From Anaerobiospirillum sp. NML120449 (lineage in GTDB: Bacteria; Pseudomonadota; Gammaproteobacteria; Enterobacterales; Succinivibrionaceae): 64,000 nucleotides of DNA. Location of the stretch: assembly GCF_023051105.1 (NCBI RefSeq), contig NZ_JALKIL010000009.1, positions 1 to 64,000 of the forward strand. Reading direction: 5' to 3'. The position numbers and the translations under genes are program-made. The notes beneath the pieces were generated by a model. It worked only from the letters and a program-made list of their open reading frames with translations, was not told the DNA's origin and ran no database searches. Positions 47,646 through 58,191 of this stretch are shown piece by piece (position 1 is the first letter of the stretch; every line of letters begins with the position of its first letter).

Positions 47646-48641
47646 TTACTTGCAGCGCTCGCCTTCGCGCAGCCAGATGCGGGCCATTTCCAGATTGGTA
47701 TCAAAGTCCATGGCACCTCCGGTAAAGCCGGCACGGTGAACGAAGATAGTGCCACTAAGGCCGGTAGCTGCGTCCAGAGCCTCAAAATCAAGGCCGCGCC
47801 ATGACTTGGGAGCGGTGAGCTTGTTCTTGAAGCGCTCGGCTTTGGAAAATGGCAGGGACTGCACACGCCAGCCGCGCTTGCGATCTGGATAGACAGCCAG
47901 CATGCAGTTTTTGAAGGCATCAAAGTTGGCCAGCACTGCCTGAGTCCATGGCAGCTTCTCGTGCATGATGAGGATTTCACCGCCGTCGTAAACAGACATC
48001 ACGCGTGCAATTCCCAGCTCAGTGTACAGGGCGTTTACAGCTGCATTGATGAGCAGGTTCTTGAGCATCTTCACTGTGTTCATGAAGTTTTTGTCCTGCT
48101 CGGCACCTGAGACATTGGGCAGATTCTGCATGGCTACCAGATAGGCAATGTCAGGGGAGTAGCGGTAGAACTCGTTGAGCTCATCCATGACGCGCTGCTC
48201 GCCTTCATTGTTGACGGCCACATTATCGGCAAGCCAGGTGTTGAGCTGACCATTGTCATTGAGATCAACGGCATACATCACTTCACGGTCAATACGCTCA
48301 CGGGCAGCAAGGAAGATCTCGTCGGTAAGCTGCTGGCGCTGCTCGTAGGTCATGAAGTCCTGAGCAATCTTGCGCATGTACTCATCACCAAACTTGAGCC
48401 ACATCAGACCGGCTGTGGCGTAGTTGATGCCATTAGGGCGGCTGAGGTTGAACTCATTGGAATGGTGATCAAAATGCCTGTCATCATTGATGCCTGAGAC
48501 ATCAATGATGATATCAGCTGTTTCCAGACGCTGAGGATCACGGGAACGAATGACCTCAGAGCGCTCATGAATATAGGAAATTACAGCGCAGGCCAGTGTT
48601 TCGTCAGCGTGAAAGCTACCGTCATGAGTTGCAATTAACAC
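47646..48641 (-). CDS. MYG1/GAMM1 family (UPF0160) predicted exonuclease
   Basis: MYG1 proteins are DHH-superfamily metal-dependent exonucleases; the eukaryotic member acts in mitochondrial and nuclear RNA processing, while bacterial roles are poorly known. The 331-aa protein is of normal length and has the family motifs: THDGSFHADETLACAV at the N-terminus (His6, Asp7, His11, Asp13 region) and RHFDHHSNEF with Asp58-His59-His60. The later NDNGQLNTW and AVYPDRKRGWRVQSLP segments also fit. The start is GTG with GGGGAAG about 5 nt upstream. It reads convergently with the DUF1036 gene and forms a single-gene unit. Confidence 0.9.
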   Translation of the reverse strand: MLIATHDGSFHADETLACAVISYIHERSEVIRSRDPQRLETADIIIDVSGINDDRHFDHHSNEFNLSRPNGINYATAGLMWLKFGDEYMRKIAQDFMTYEQRQQLTDEIFLAARERIDREVMYAVDLNDNGQLNTWLADNVAVNNEGEQRVMDELNEFYRYSPDIAYLVAMQNLPNVSGAEQDKNFMNTVKMLKNLLINAAVNALYTELGIARVMSVYDGGEILIMHEKLPWTQAVLANFDAFKNCMLAVYPDRKRGWRVQSLPFSKAERFKNKLTAPKSWRGLDFEALDAATGLSGTIFVHRAGFTGGAMDFDTNLEMARIWLREGERCK

Positions 48642-49351
48642 AGTCTTCCCCTTAGCAGTCCACCACCGGTTTACTGCGCAAAATAAAAGTCACAATCTGA
48701 CCGGTCCTGACGGGCCTGAAAGTCAGCTCTGTATGCTACACAGATTTAAGGCATACAGGTTCGCTAATTTTAGCATTCATTAGCCTTTGTTGGGGCAGGG
48801 GCCGATTTTTTATCACCTCTGTCCGGCAAATGCACCACCCCCGCACAGCCAGGCCATGCCCGCCGGCCATGCCCGCCGGCCGGACCCGCCGGCCGGACCC
48901 GCCGGCCGGGCATGTTACGGCCGGACCATGACTGCCCGGGGCCTGACTGGCAGCATGCCCCTGCCAGACTGGCAGCCTGCCCCAGCCTTGGCATTGATTA
49001 AAAGCTGCATATTTATGGCTGTCAGAGGCGATCTGGAGTACAATGCATGGTCTTTTTGCCCGCAGCCGGGCAGCGGCCCTAACAGCCAGGCTGCCATGGA
49101 CAGCGCGAAGGCTTGAGTACTGCGCGCCCACCAGCGTCGGCGCCGGCGGCGCAGCCGGAACCGCTCCGGGCGCTGGCACCCGGCGGCTTACAGATTCCGG
49201 AGTTAAAGCTCAGTACTCTGCGCTGCACCGCCTGCCCTGAGCATAACGGGACAGCACCAGCGGTGTACCATAAGTGCCCTGAGGCAGTGACTGTAAACAG
49301 CTGCGGCAGGGAGCTGCAGGCATATGTGTTTTCTTTATGAGGAAAGATTAA
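48642..49351. other. gene-free spacer with CCGGC-rich palindromes
   Basis: No supported gene. At 48860-48912 'cgccggccgg' segments repeat at 12-13 bp spacing (catgcccgccggc, then gacccgccggccg twice), forming nested palindromes. A second GC-rich hairpin region lies at about 49130-49185. The divergent promoters for the MYG1 and dusC genes must be at the two ends. Confidence 0.5.
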
Positions 49352-50659
49352 GTGGCTTATAAACTTGACCGAATCTATCTGGCCCCAATGGAGGGCGTGG
49401 CAGACGCCCCTATGCGTAAGGTTCTTACCCATTATGGAGCCTGGGATGCGTGTACCTCCGAGTTTATCCGCGTCACCACTGAGGTTTTGCCTTATAAGAC
49501 CATTTTGCGCGATGTTCCTGAGGTTAAGGAAAACGCCCGTACTGCCTGGGGCTGCCCATGCCGTGTGCAGCTTCTTGGTGATGAGCCTGAGCCTGTTGCC
49601 AAGACTGCCCAGCGTGCTGTTGAGGTGGGCGCTCAGGCCATTGATCTCAACTTTGGCTGTCCGTCACGCTTTGTTCATCACGGCGGCTCCATGCTCTTAA
49701 AGGAGCCTGAGCTGCTGCATCGCATTGTCAGCCGCGTGCGTGAGGTGCTCGACCCTTCCATTCACCTGTCAGTCAAGTTCCGCATTGGCTTTGCCGATGC
49801 CGCCGAACTGCCTGAGATTGTCAGGGCCCTTGCTGTTGACGGCGTGGATGAGCTCATTATGCATGCCCGTACCCGCAAGGATCTCTACAAAAAAGAGGCC
49901 CTCAACTGGCCTGCCATTGGATCAGTGCTGGAGCTGTGCAACAACATCCCTGTAGTGGCCAATGGCGACATTCTCTCCTATGAGACCTCTCAGGAATGTG
50001 CCCGCATTACCGGCACTGACCGTCAGATGGTAGGCCGTGCTCTCTTTGCCATTCCCAACATCCCTCAGGTGCTGCGCGGTGAGGAGCAGCCATGCTCCAT
50101 GCAGCATGTAATTACCGTAGCCTCTGAGCTTGGTGAGGAGCTGCAGTCACGCAACTATCCTGAAAAATCAGTGATGGACAGACTAAAGCAGTTCCTTGGT
50201 TATGCCCAGAAATACAATGCCGCCTGGACTTCATTCTTCCGCATCTTCTGCCGTTCTCAGAGCATTTTTGAGGCACAGCAATTGCTTGAAAAGTTCAGCG
50301 CCTCACTGGATGTCACTTCGGCGACAGAAAGCGATGAGCTCAGCGCTGCTCAGGCCGCTCTTGAGCGCATTATTCCGGCAGCCGCCGTCGGCGCCTCACC
50401 TGCCCAGCAGGCCGCAGCCGTAGCTGCCGCAGCCCCGGCAGCCGCCGCAGCATCAGCTGCCGCCGCCGTCGGCACCGCAGGCGCAGCCGGTGACATCAGC
50501 GCCCGTGAGCTCAATGAACTGTGCCCTGAGGGCTGCACCGGTCAGCGTGCCGCCGCTGCTGAGCCTCAGGCTCCGGCAGCTGCCCCGTCTGCAGCAGACA
50601 CTGGCGCCGGCGGCCGTAAGGTTACCAGCCTGGAGCGCTCACTGATTTTCGGTCTGTAG
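49352..50659 (+). CDS. dusC: tRNA-dihydrouridine synthase, DusC type
   Basis: Dus enzymes are FMN-dependent and reduce specific uridines in the tRNA D-loop or U16 with NADPH. The TIM-barrel portion (residues 1 to about 315) shows LAPMEGVADAPMR (FMN site), a TSEFIRVTTEVLP segment typical of DusC, the catalytic Cys103 in DLNFGCPSRFVHHGGSMLL, LSVKFRIGF, LIMHARTRKDLY, PVVANGDI and MVGRALFAIPN. About 110 extra residues follow, mostly Ala, Gly and Pro, with a small Cys pair (ELCPEGC); other DusC proteins stop near residue 315. The start is GTG preceded by GAGGAAA. Substrate position U16 is inferred from the DusC-like motif pattern. Confidence 0.92.
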   Translation: MAYKLDRIYLAPMEGVADAPMRKVLTHYGAWDACTSEFIRVTTEVLPYKTILRDVPEVKENARTAWGCPCRVQLLGDEPEPVAKTAQRAVEVGAQAIDLNFGCPSRFVHHGGSMLLKEPELLHRIVSRVREVLDPSIHLSVKFRIGFADAAELPEIVRALAVDGVDELIMHARTRKDLYKKEALNWPAIGSVLELCNNIPVVANGDILSYETSQECARITGTDRQMVGRALFAIPNIPQVLRGEEQPCSMQHVITVASELGEELQSRNYPEKSVMDRLKQFLGYAQKYNAAWTSFFRIFCRSQSIFEAQQLLEKFSASLDVTSATESDELSAAQAALERIIPAAAVGASPAQQAAAVAAAAPAAAAASAAAAVGTAGAAGDISARELNELCPEGCTGQRAAAAEPQAPAAAPSAADTGAGGRKVTSLERSLIFGL

Positions 50660-51265
50660 GCCTTATGCCAAAGGCAAGGCCAGGCCCTGTCAGGCCAGTG
50701 CCTGCCAGGCCAGGTCCGGCCAGTGCGTAAACCGGGGCGCGGGCTCGTCGCGGGGCAGCCCCCGGGAACGGTCCGGCGGGTGCCTTTATGCCCCGCCATG
50801 GCGCACGGCGGCGCGTGAATCAGGGGCAGATATCAGGCTTTTTCTGATCACGGCCCCGCATTTGGCACAAATACTTAGCGCCCTTGCATAAAGGGCGTTA
50901 CAATACAGTGCACATTTTGCTGCACTCCGAGGTCTACGCCCCCGGTACCGGTACCGCCCGGTCAGCAGTGCACTTATGTTATTCGGTTTTTGGAAGCTGA
51001 CAGGCACCGGCCTTTTGCCAGTAACAATCAGACAGCATTGTCAGACTCTTCTTTTCAGTTTTCCTGCCAGCAAGGGCCCTGTTAACTGCAGGGAACCGTG
51101 GCAGAGCTGTATCACTGCGGTTCAACCCTGCCTGACGCTGACGCTCTGCGAGTAGTCAGCTGCAGACAAGTACCTGCTAAGACAAGTACATGCCCTGATC
51201 AGGGCACGTGCAGCATTCATGCGATCTCAGGTCAGGGAATACAACTTTTCATAGGGAATTACAGG
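50660..51265. other. gene-free spacer
   Basis: No supported gene. A hairpin GCGCCCTT-GCAT-AAAGGGCG(T) lies at about 50878-50900 without a T-run. A 'ccggtaccggtaccg' run at 50942-50957 is a short direct repeat. The reading frame of the next gene is open from 51098, but its real start is further down. Confidence 0.5.
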
Positions 51266-51895
51266 ATGGCTTTAATAATGGCTAAACTTTCACGCAGATT
51301 ATCCAGATTTGCCTCTGTCGTGGCGTTAAGTGCCGCTGCCCTCGGTGCAGGTGCTCCTGCCATGGCAGATATCAACATCGGCAAGTCCATTGACGAGGCA
51401 CATTACAAGTACATGATGAATATCGTGCCTGTATACTTCCCTGCTGTGCCTTTTGGCTGGTCTGTCGGCATCCAGGACAATGTTGTCACTTACGTCAATC
51501 AGAGTGGCAAGGGTCCGATGAAGAACACCGCTATCAAGATGCGCTATACCCGCAAGACCGCCAGTATGGATGCAGCAAAATATATGGACTATTACGTCCA
51601 TAATCACTCCTGCGCTGACAAGGAAATGCAGGGCAAAGGCTTCTATACCACCTCCTGTATCAATACCAACACCTTTACCATAATAATTGGTGAGGTCAAC
51701 AACATGTACGTCATCGAGCTTACCGGTGAGTACAATTCAGCCGCCCGTGCCATTATCGAAAACTATGTAGGCAGCATCGTCCGTGGCAAGCGCGTCTTTG
51801 CTGACCGTGGCATTGGTGAGCTGCAGGTATTTGGCGACAATGCTACCCCGGTACAGATTCCAAAGGATGAAGAGAAGAAGGCTGGCGGCCACTAA
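51266..51895 (+). CDS. periplasmic protein of unknown function
   Basis: The 209-aa product begins with a classical Sec signal peptide (basic AKLSRRLSRF, then ASVVALSAAALGAGAPAMA, cleavage before DINIG). The mature part of about 175 residues is mixed beta-type, with two cysteines (HSCADKE and TTSCINT) spaced for a disulphide and a Lys-rich end. I do not recognise the family. Two ATGs (51266 and 51278) are possible; ACAGG sits directly before the first. It is a single gene followed by a hairpin. The size and signal peptide suggest a stress or envelope protein, but nothing proves it. Confidence 0.8.
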   Translation: MALIMAKLSRRLSRFASVVALSAAALGAGAPAMADINIGKSIDEAHYKYMMNIVPVYFPAVPFGWSVGIQDNVVTYVNQSGKGPMKNTAIKMRYTRKTASMDAAKYMDYYVHNHSCADKEMQGKGFYTTSCINTNTFTIIIGEVNNMYVIELTGEYNSAARAIIENYVGSIVRGKRVFADRGIGELQVFGDNATPVQIPKDEEKKAGGH

Positions 51896-51992
51896 CAGCA
51901 CCTGAGCCCGCTCCTGCAGGCTGTCTGCCTGGCAGGCTCAGCCGCCCGCTCCTGGGCACTGCATCTGCCTGCAGCTGCAGGCAGCCTGAAAA

Positions 51993-52032
51993 AGAACCCG
52001 GCTGTACCCTTTAGAGGGTGCAGCCGGGTTCT
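51993..52032 (+). terminator. terminator-like hairpin after the periplasmic gene
   Basis: AGAACCCGGCTG (51993-52004) pairs with CAGCCGGGTTCT (52021-52032), with inner ACCCT/AGGGT pairing around TTAG. The trailing T content is weak on plus (TTCTGTGCTTTA). The minus side reads A/T-rich too, so it may act in both directions. Confidence 0.7.
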
Positions 52033-52056
52033 GTGCTTTAAGGCCTATGCCGCATG

Positions 52057-52205
52057 ACCGGGCCGGAGATGGCCCGGTCGGTCGCCGGCACCGCGCGCCA
52101 TTATGACCGGGCCGGAGATGGCCCGGCCGGTCGCCGGCACCGCGCGCCATTATGACCGGGCCGGAGATGGCCCGGCCGGTCGCCTGCACCGCGCGCCATT
52201 ACTGC
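52057..52205. repeat. 49-bp tandem repeat, three copies, hairpin-forming
   Basis: Units starting 'accgggccggagatggcccg' begin at 52057, 52106 and 52155. Each holds a 7-bp stem CCGGGCC/GGCCCGG with loop GGAGAT, extended by CCGG. The array abuts the 3' end of the helicase gene (stop at 52223, minus strand), so it forms three consecutive hairpins in that transcript's tail. Confidence 0.9.
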
Positions 52206-52222
52206 TCGGCGCGCTGTGCGCG

Positions 52223-55200
52223 TCAGCGGGCATCGGTGATGTGGATAAGCTTTCTGAAAGCGTCTGGCAGAGAGTACTGCAGATCCTGAGCTGAGATCAT
52301 GATGTCGGCCTGGTCGAGATTATTAATGGCCCATTCAGAGCGGTACATGGCCGGATAGACCATGATGGACCTTTTGTTGCAGTCCACACCAGTGACCGTC
52401 AGGGCTTGAGGTATGAGCATGGCTCCGGCATCGTTGATTATGCCGGTAAGCGGAGTTAGCAGACGGCTTTGCTCCTTAGTGCTCAGAGGCTGCGGCAGTC
52501 TGTTGTACACACAGTAGTCAATGAGGTCCAGTGCGGCACGGCGGTCAAGCAGTGAGTGCACAAAGCGGTTGTAATAGTGCTTGATGCAGTCATAGCAGGC
52601 ACTCTGGCACTGGCAGCCTGAGAGCAGATCGCGGACAAAGGAGATCATGGACATGATCCTGTCCTGCAGGCTTACGGCATAGCCGGCGCCTGATGACAGG
52701 CTGTCATAGAGGAATATGTCCAGAATCTCGGTACGGCTGTTGAGATCGCGGCGGCGGCGGATGCCCGTAACCAGCTCGGTAAATTCGATATCAAGCTCAT
52801 GACAGGCTGCCAGACGCAGGGCCTCGGCCATGGTCTGACCTGCCCTTTTGAGCCAGTGCTCAGTGTCCACAATATCAGGATCAAAGCTCAGCTCCAGCAC
52901 CAGCATGTCGGTGATGAAATCAAAGCCCAGGTCCACATCGGCAAATTCATGGCGGCAGAAGGCCGGACGGCCGTTGCTGCCGGTTACCGGACTGTTGATA
53001 CGCTTCTTTTCAGTCTTTTCGGCTCCGGGCATGGCTACACCGCAGTTTCTGCATACCTTGAAGCCCCGGCCGTCAGGACCACGGTTGACCATGATGATGC
53101 GCTGATTGTCACGTACGGCCATTTTGATATGGCGGCACTCATCAAGCTTCTTCATGTCATCAGCCTCAGGCTGAGTTGAGTACTGAGGCTCGGAGGCGGC
53201 CGAGTACTGCTCATGATCGCGCATGGTGGTAACCGGACCACCGGTGCGCGGGGCAAAGCCCCATGGACGCAGCATCGGACGGGAGCTGCGCTTGAGCTCA
53301 AGGCTGCCGCAGAAAGGGCACCTGTCCTGACTGTCATCGGCAAGACCAAACCAGCGGCACTGCCCGCAGGTATGAATCTCCTTGAGATAAAAGCCGTCTG
53401 AAAAGTAGGAGCTGGCCGGAGCAAGGTTGCTTTTGCGCGTCGGGCGGTAAATAGCGCCCAGCGGCCAGGTCTCCTTGTCCACGACAATGGATCGGCCCGG
53501 AGCATACTCACTGATGGCTACATCAAGACCACGGCTGACCTCATGCAGTACACGCCCTGATCGGGTGCCTATCCATGTGCTCACTACATCTCTTGGGAAA
53601 GAGTAGGTAGGAATAAGACTCTCATCGTACAGAACGTCCAGCAGCGAGCGGCAGGAGCTGCGGCCTCCGGCTTCAGGGTTGTAGTACAGATCCGGATGAG
53701 CTTTCATCTTCCTGCCAAGTTCAGTCAGCTTCTGCTCCATGCGCATTATGCATGAGTCCAGCAGTCCCTTATTGTCCTCAGGGAGCAGCACCTCATCTGC
53801 CTGCCAGCTGCGGGCAAAGGCCATGAAATCAAGGCGCAGGCGCTCAACAAACTCCGTGGCAATCACAGTGTCGAGACTGAGATCAATGCGCCTTTGCGGA
53901 TCAAGCCGTTCACGATCGCTGTAATGAACATGCAGCTCCTTTTTGTCTGCGTTGCTCATGGTACTGCTGATTTGAGCCAGAAAGTCGCGGAAGATTACCA
54001 GGCTCAGATGACGCTCGATAATGCGGCTGCTTGAGATGTCGATAAAAGGACGGCGCGGGATGCCGCGTACCATGTCAGCCGGATGATTGAAGTACAGAGA
54101 GTCATGAGGACCGTCCTCACAGAAGGTCACAATGGTGGACAGTGAGGAGCCGCGACGGCCGGCACGACCGGCGCGCTGCTGGTAGTTTTCACGCATCGGC
54201 GGCATGTTGCGCAGACCTACGGCTACCAGAGAGCCGATATCGATACCTACTTCCATGGTGGTGGTGGATGAGAGTATGTCCACAGGCAGTTCATCTTTGG
54301 ATAAGAAGTCCTGGAAGCGCATTTCATACATTTCGGTACGGGACCACATGTCATCGCGCTGATCCTTGTGCGAAAGCTGTGCGGTATGCTCCTGGGTGTC
54401 GATAACATGAATACGCCGGCCGCTGATGGCCTCAAGCGAAGGACGGCGCCAGAAGCTCAGACTTTCAAGGTCCAGATCAGTCATGGCACGCACTCTGTCC
54501 CTGCCACAGTTAGGACAGCAGTTACGGAGTTTAAAAGGCAGCACATCAGAGCAGCTGTTGCATACATACCACTGATGCTCGCCGCTGCGGGCGCGGATCA
54601 TGCGCGGATTGATATACAGACGCCCGGTAGACTCACTGCCTGATTCAAGAAAGTAGTTTTTAAGACCGGCAGCCAGGGAACCGGCCAGATTGCCAAGGGG
54701 ATCGATTTCAATACGGCTTAGCAGGCGTTCGGAGATGATTTTCTCTTCGGGAATGCCGAATTTTACATAGTCAGGCGAGGCTCTGGCTCTGGTTTCATCA
54801 CTGATCTCAGCGCTCAGGGCGTAATAGTCAGTAAGGCTTTCAATGGCCCATGCGCTGAAGAACTCATGGAGCCACTGCTGCACGTCTTCTTCAGTAAGTT
54901 GGTCATCCCCAGTTTTGCCTGTCTGCTTCTCAATCAGGGTGGCAAGTTCCTCAACGGACTGTTCATCAAGGTCATCAATAAGCCTGTAAAGGGCCTGAGG
55001 ATCAGGCTCAAGCCAGCACATGGCAGTATCAATGAGATTGTTAAATGGTGCGCAGAAGAACTTGAGCAGCTGCTCATTGAAGCTGTTCGGAGCATTGTGC
55101 ATCTGCACATTGTTGACATAGCGGGCATCAACAGAGCTTATGAGATCGTAGTCGATCACATCATTGGCGCTGTCATCACCGGCACCGGACGCACAGCTGC

Positions 55201-58057
55201 TGCCGTCGCTGCCGCCGGCAGCGGCCTGGCGGCTGCGGCGCAGCAGGGAACCAAGGCCGCTGTTGCCGCTGCGGCTGCTTTTCTTATAGGCCAGGGCCGA
55301 AGACATCATCAGCTTGCCTGCATTGAAAAGAATGGTGCGATTTTCCGAGCTGTCATCATGGAAAATAGCCGCATTGTTAAGCCAGGCAATGGCGGCAAAA
55401 TAAGGAAAAACGTTGTACAGCGACAGTACGCTCTGACCATCAGCGCCGGAGCCTGTGCCGTCGGCGGCGCCGGACTGTACTTTGCGGCGCTCAATCTGCT
55501 CCATGAGGTCGAGGGCCACGCACATAATCTGGCGGCAGGCGGTATCGTCCGAGGTAACAGACATGTCACGGGCCAGACGGGCTGCGCGCTGGCGGCTGTC
55601 AGAGAAAAGCAGGACCTTGCGGCCCTCATTTGGCATTGGGATCTGGCCATAGGCGCGCTCCTGGGCCAGAGTCAGACGGCGCTGCTGCTCACTTACAGTC
55701 TTGCCCGGGACTGGCGGCTGTGAGAGGAACTGGGCCTTGATGAGATTAAAGAAGGAATTGTTACCTCTGGTGCTGAAGCTCATCAGACCGTCATTGCCGA
55801 TACGGTGCTGACAGTGCGGGCAGGTGGAGAAGTGTACCGGCTGGCAGGCGACCACTTTGGAGCTGGTGCGTGAGATGCTGTTGACCGCATTTTTGTTGAA
55901 AAACAGGCGCACCATGCCTGCACCGGTGCAGCTGTCATCAAAGTACAGCCATCCGCTGGAACTGTCCAGCCAGACCTGCTGGTTGTTATCTGGAACTTCA
56001 TCAGGCTGAGCCAGATAAAGGCAGATTTCAGATAACCTGTCTGGATTGATATTGCCAGGATGCTTCCACAGATAGGTGCTGCCACTGCCGCACATGCCTT
56101 TTTCAAGCTCACTGGTGTAGACATAGCCACGGAAAAAGAGGGCACCGCAGCGGCGGTCACGCATCAGCTCATGGACCGAGGAGCCGCAGTCAGGGCAGTG
56201 GCTCTGGCGGTCATTGATAAAGAGGCGTCCAAAAGGCAGTCTCTCACTTGCAGGCTCAGTCGCAGACGCATGCGCAGGCTCAGTCACGCCCTTGCCAGGC
56301 GCGCGTGCCAGACCTCTGAGGCCGCGCAGGCCCCTGGCCGCGCGGCCCGGGCCTCCGGCCGCACCACTGCCGGCGCTGCTGCCGTCCCCGGCAGCGGCTC
56401 TGGATGTGGCAGCGGTTTCATGGCGGCCCGGGCACTGGCTGTTGGTGCAGCACCACACGCCCTGAATGCCACGGAAGAACATGTGCATGCGCGCAGGCAA
56501 CAGCACTGAGCCCTGTCGGCTGCGGGCCAGCGGGGCTATGGCCAGCAGGACGCTGATTCTGTGCAGTGCTGCCTCCTGGTCGTGCTCATAAAGTTCAGGA
56601 TAGAGCCTTTGGGCCAGCTCCTTGAGCGAAGTGGCATTGCCACGGCACTGGCGGGCCAGGGCATTGAACTGGTCATACTCAAACAGATGCTCATACATCC
56701 AGTTTTCAGCCTGCTCCATTTTATCCCATGGCCATGGTTCGTCGCCCATGACAGGCTGACCCTCCCAGAAGGTATTGAGGGCCTGCAGCTGCTGTTGACG
56801 GCTGCCTTCAAAGTCAGCCGGATGTGTACTGGCTACAGCGTCGTCATCAAGATCAAGCAGATTGTCCTGACTGAGCTGCTGACGCTCACCACGCAGCAGC
56901 ACAAAATCATGGCCTTCAGGCGCACCGGTGAGATTGCGGGCAAATTTCTGGACTATGAGGTCATCTTCCTCTCCCTCGGGCATGGAGGCCGTGGTCAGGA
57001 TGAACTGAATGCGGGAGCGATCAATCTTGAGGCTGTTCATGACACGGCGCAGCAGCATGGCCACCTCACCGCCTGAAGAGCCCTTGTACATATGGGCTTC
57101 GTCAAGCACAAAGAGCAGTTTCTGATCCGGGTTGAGGCTGAGCCAGTTTGCTGTGGACGACCAGATAGGAGCTTCGGCCGGACGGAGCATCATGTATTCG
57201 ATCATCGAGTAGTTGGTGATGAGAATGTCCGGGGCGGTCCTGTGCATCTCAAAGCGCGTTACCAGCTCGGCATCATCGATACCGGCTTCATGTATGCCGT
57301 CGAGCAGCTGGGTAATCAAACGGTTGAGATCGACCCTGGCCGGCAGGCGGCCCTCCTGCTCAAGGCGCTTCACCCACTCAATATCATCATTTCCAGTGAT
57401 GTCCATATAGGTCATGGCAAGTCTTTTGTCCTCAGTTTTTGAGGGGCGTCCGGGATAGGGAGTACGTCCGGTATACATGCCAAACTGAGGGCGGCGTATA
57501 TAAGAGCCAAGGCTTTTGAATATGGACGGGAAATCGCCTTTGCAGCCCATAAGCCTGCGCATACGGCTGAGCTGATCGGAAACCAGGGCGTTCATTGGGT
57601 AGAGCACAATACAGCGCACGGCACGCTGCTGCCAGCTTTCGGGGCTGTCGTGAGCCTCCATGGCCATGCGGGCCAGCAGCGGCCACAGAAAGCACTCGGT
57701 CTTACCCGAGCCCGTACCGGTGGAAACAAAGAGATCGTGGCCCTGGTAGAAGTGCTCGAGCGACTGTACCTGATGGACATAGGGCTCGGAAAAGACGCCA
57801 AGGCCGGCCTTGCACATGCGCTCAAAGAACTCCTTGAGCCATGGGGCGAGTACCTGTGATGCCTCAATGCCGCCAGGGGCGGTGCAGTAGGCCGGGGATG
57901 ACTCAATATAAGGCACACGGTAGATCATGCCCTCGCGGACCATGAGCTCACGTACGGCCTCATAGAGGGCCGGATTGCGGCCAAAATACTGGGACTGAAT
58001 GTAGTTGGAAAGCTCATTGACCAGAGCCTGGTGAGTTGCATGGGCGCCTTGAGTCAT
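52223..58057 (-). CDS. 1944-aa DEAH-box helicase with DUF1998 domain
   Basis: This is a very large superfamily 2 helicase. Motif I is VSTGTGSGKTECF (about 112-124), motif Ia is LYPMNALVSDQL, motif II is DEAH (319-322), motif III is LTTASMP, and the C-terminal helicase lobe has TTTMEVGIDIG and QQRAGRAGRRG (motif VI). At least four zinc-knuckle-like CxxC pairs follow (CPDCG, CPHCQ, CCPNCG, CPFCG). The end has the DUF1998 signature, SLSSGAGYAV followed by CQCQSACYDCIKHYYN. This build is shared by DruE of Druantia, DrmA/DrmB of DISARM, DpdJ and MrfA. At 1944 aa it is nearest DruE in size. It is the last gene of a three-gene minus-strand cluster, with GGGATGAT just ahead of the ATG. Confidence 0.92.
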   Translation of the reverse strand: MTQGAHATHQALVNELSNYIQSQYFGRNPALYEAVRELMVREGMIYRVPYIESSPAYCTAPGGIEASQVLAPWLKEFFERMCKAGLGVFSEPYVHQVQSLEHFYQGHDLFVSTGTGSGKTECFLWPLLARMAMEAHDSPESWQQRAVRCIVLYPMNALVSDQLSRMRRLMGCKGDFPSIFKSLGSYIRRPQFGMYTGRTPYPGRPSKTEDKRLAMTYMDITGNDDIEWVKRLEQEGRLPARVDLNRLITQLLDGIHEAGIDDAELVTRFEMHRTAPDILITNYSMIEYMMLRPAEAPIWSSTANWLSLNPDQKLLFVLDEAHMYKGSSGGEVAMLLRRVMNSLKIDRSRIQFILTTASMPEGEEDDLIVQKFARNLTGAPEGHDFVLLRGERQQLSQDNLLDLDDDAVASTHPADFEGSRQQQLQALNTFWEGQPVMGDEPWPWDKMEQAENWMYEHLFEYDQFNALARQCRGNATSLKELAQRLYPELYEHDQEAALHRISVLLAIAPLARSRQGSVLLPARMHMFFRGIQGVWCCTNSQCPGRHETAATSRAAAGDGSSAGSGAAGGPGRAARGLRGLRGLARAPGKGVTEPAHASATEPASERLPFGRLFINDRQSHCPDCGSSVHELMRDRRCGALFFRGYVYTSELEKGMCGSGSTYLWKHPGNINPDRLSEICLYLAQPDEVPDNNQQVWLDSSSGWLYFDDSCTGAGMVRLFFNKNAVNSISRTSSKVVACQPVHFSTCPHCQHRIGNDGLMSFSTRGNNSFFNLIKAQFLSQPPVPGKTVSEQQRRLTLAQERAYGQIPMPNEGRKVLLFSDSRQRAARLARDMSVTSDDTACRQIMCVALDLMEQIERRKVQSGAADGTGSGADGQSVLSLYNVFPYFAAIAWLNNAAIFHDDSSENRTILFNAGKLMMSSALAYKKSSRSGNSGLGSLLRRSRQAAAGGSDGSSCASGAGDDSANDVIDYDLISSVDARYVNNVQMHNAPNSFNEQLLKFFCAPFNNLIDTAMCWLEPDPQALYRLIDDLDEQSVEELATLIEKQTGKTGDDQLTEEDVQQWLHEFFSAWAIESLTDYYALSAEISDETRARASPDYVKFGIPEEKIISERLLSRIEIDPLGNLAGSLAAGLKNYFLESGSESTGRLYINPRMIRARSGEHQWYVCNSCSDVLPFKLRNCCPNCGRDRVRAMTDLDLESLSFWRRPSLEAISGRRIHVIDTQEHTAQLSHKDQRDDMWSRTEMYEMRFQDFLSKDELPVDILSSTTTMEVGIDIGSLVAVGLRNMPPMRENYQQRAGRAGRRGSSLSTIVTFCEDGPHDSLYFNHPADMVRGIPRRPFIDISSSRIIERHLSLVIFRDFLAQISSTMSNADKKELHVHYSDRERLDPQRRIDLSLDTVIATEFVERLRLDFMAFARSWQADEVLLPEDNKGLLDSCIMRMEQKLTELGRKMKAHPDLYYNPEAGGRSSCRSLLDVLYDESLIPTYSFPRDVVSTWIGTRSGRVLHEVSRGLDVAISEYAPGRSIVVDKETWPLGAIYRPTRKSNLAPASSYFSDGFYLKEIHTCGQCRWFGLADDSQDRCPFCGSLELKRSSRPMLRPWGFAPRTGGPVTTMRDHEQYSAASEPQYSTQPEADDMKKLDECRHIKMAVRDNQRIIMVNRGPDGRGFKVCRNCGVAMPGAEKTEKKRINSPVTGSNGRPAFCRHEFADVDLGFDFITDMLVLELSFDPDIVDTEHWLKRAGQTMAEALRLAACHELDIEFTELVTGIRRRRDLNSRTEILDIFLYDSLSSGAGYAVSLQDRIMSMISFVRDLLSGCQCQSACYDCIKHYYNRFVHSLLDRRAALDLIDYCVYNRLPQPLSTKEQSRLLTPLTGIINDAGAMLIPQALTVTGVDCNKRSIMVYPAMYRSEWAINNLDQADIMISAQDLQYSLPDAFRKLIHITDAR

Positions 58058-58191
58058 ATCATCCCGCTAATTTCAAAATCAAAAAACAGTTTTCCGCCTG
58101 GGCCGTTACGGCCTCAGGCCCTGACTGTACGGCCAGTCCGGCGGCCCGGACCGCCGCACGGCGACGCGTGCGCCGCTGCGGCGCATGCCTG

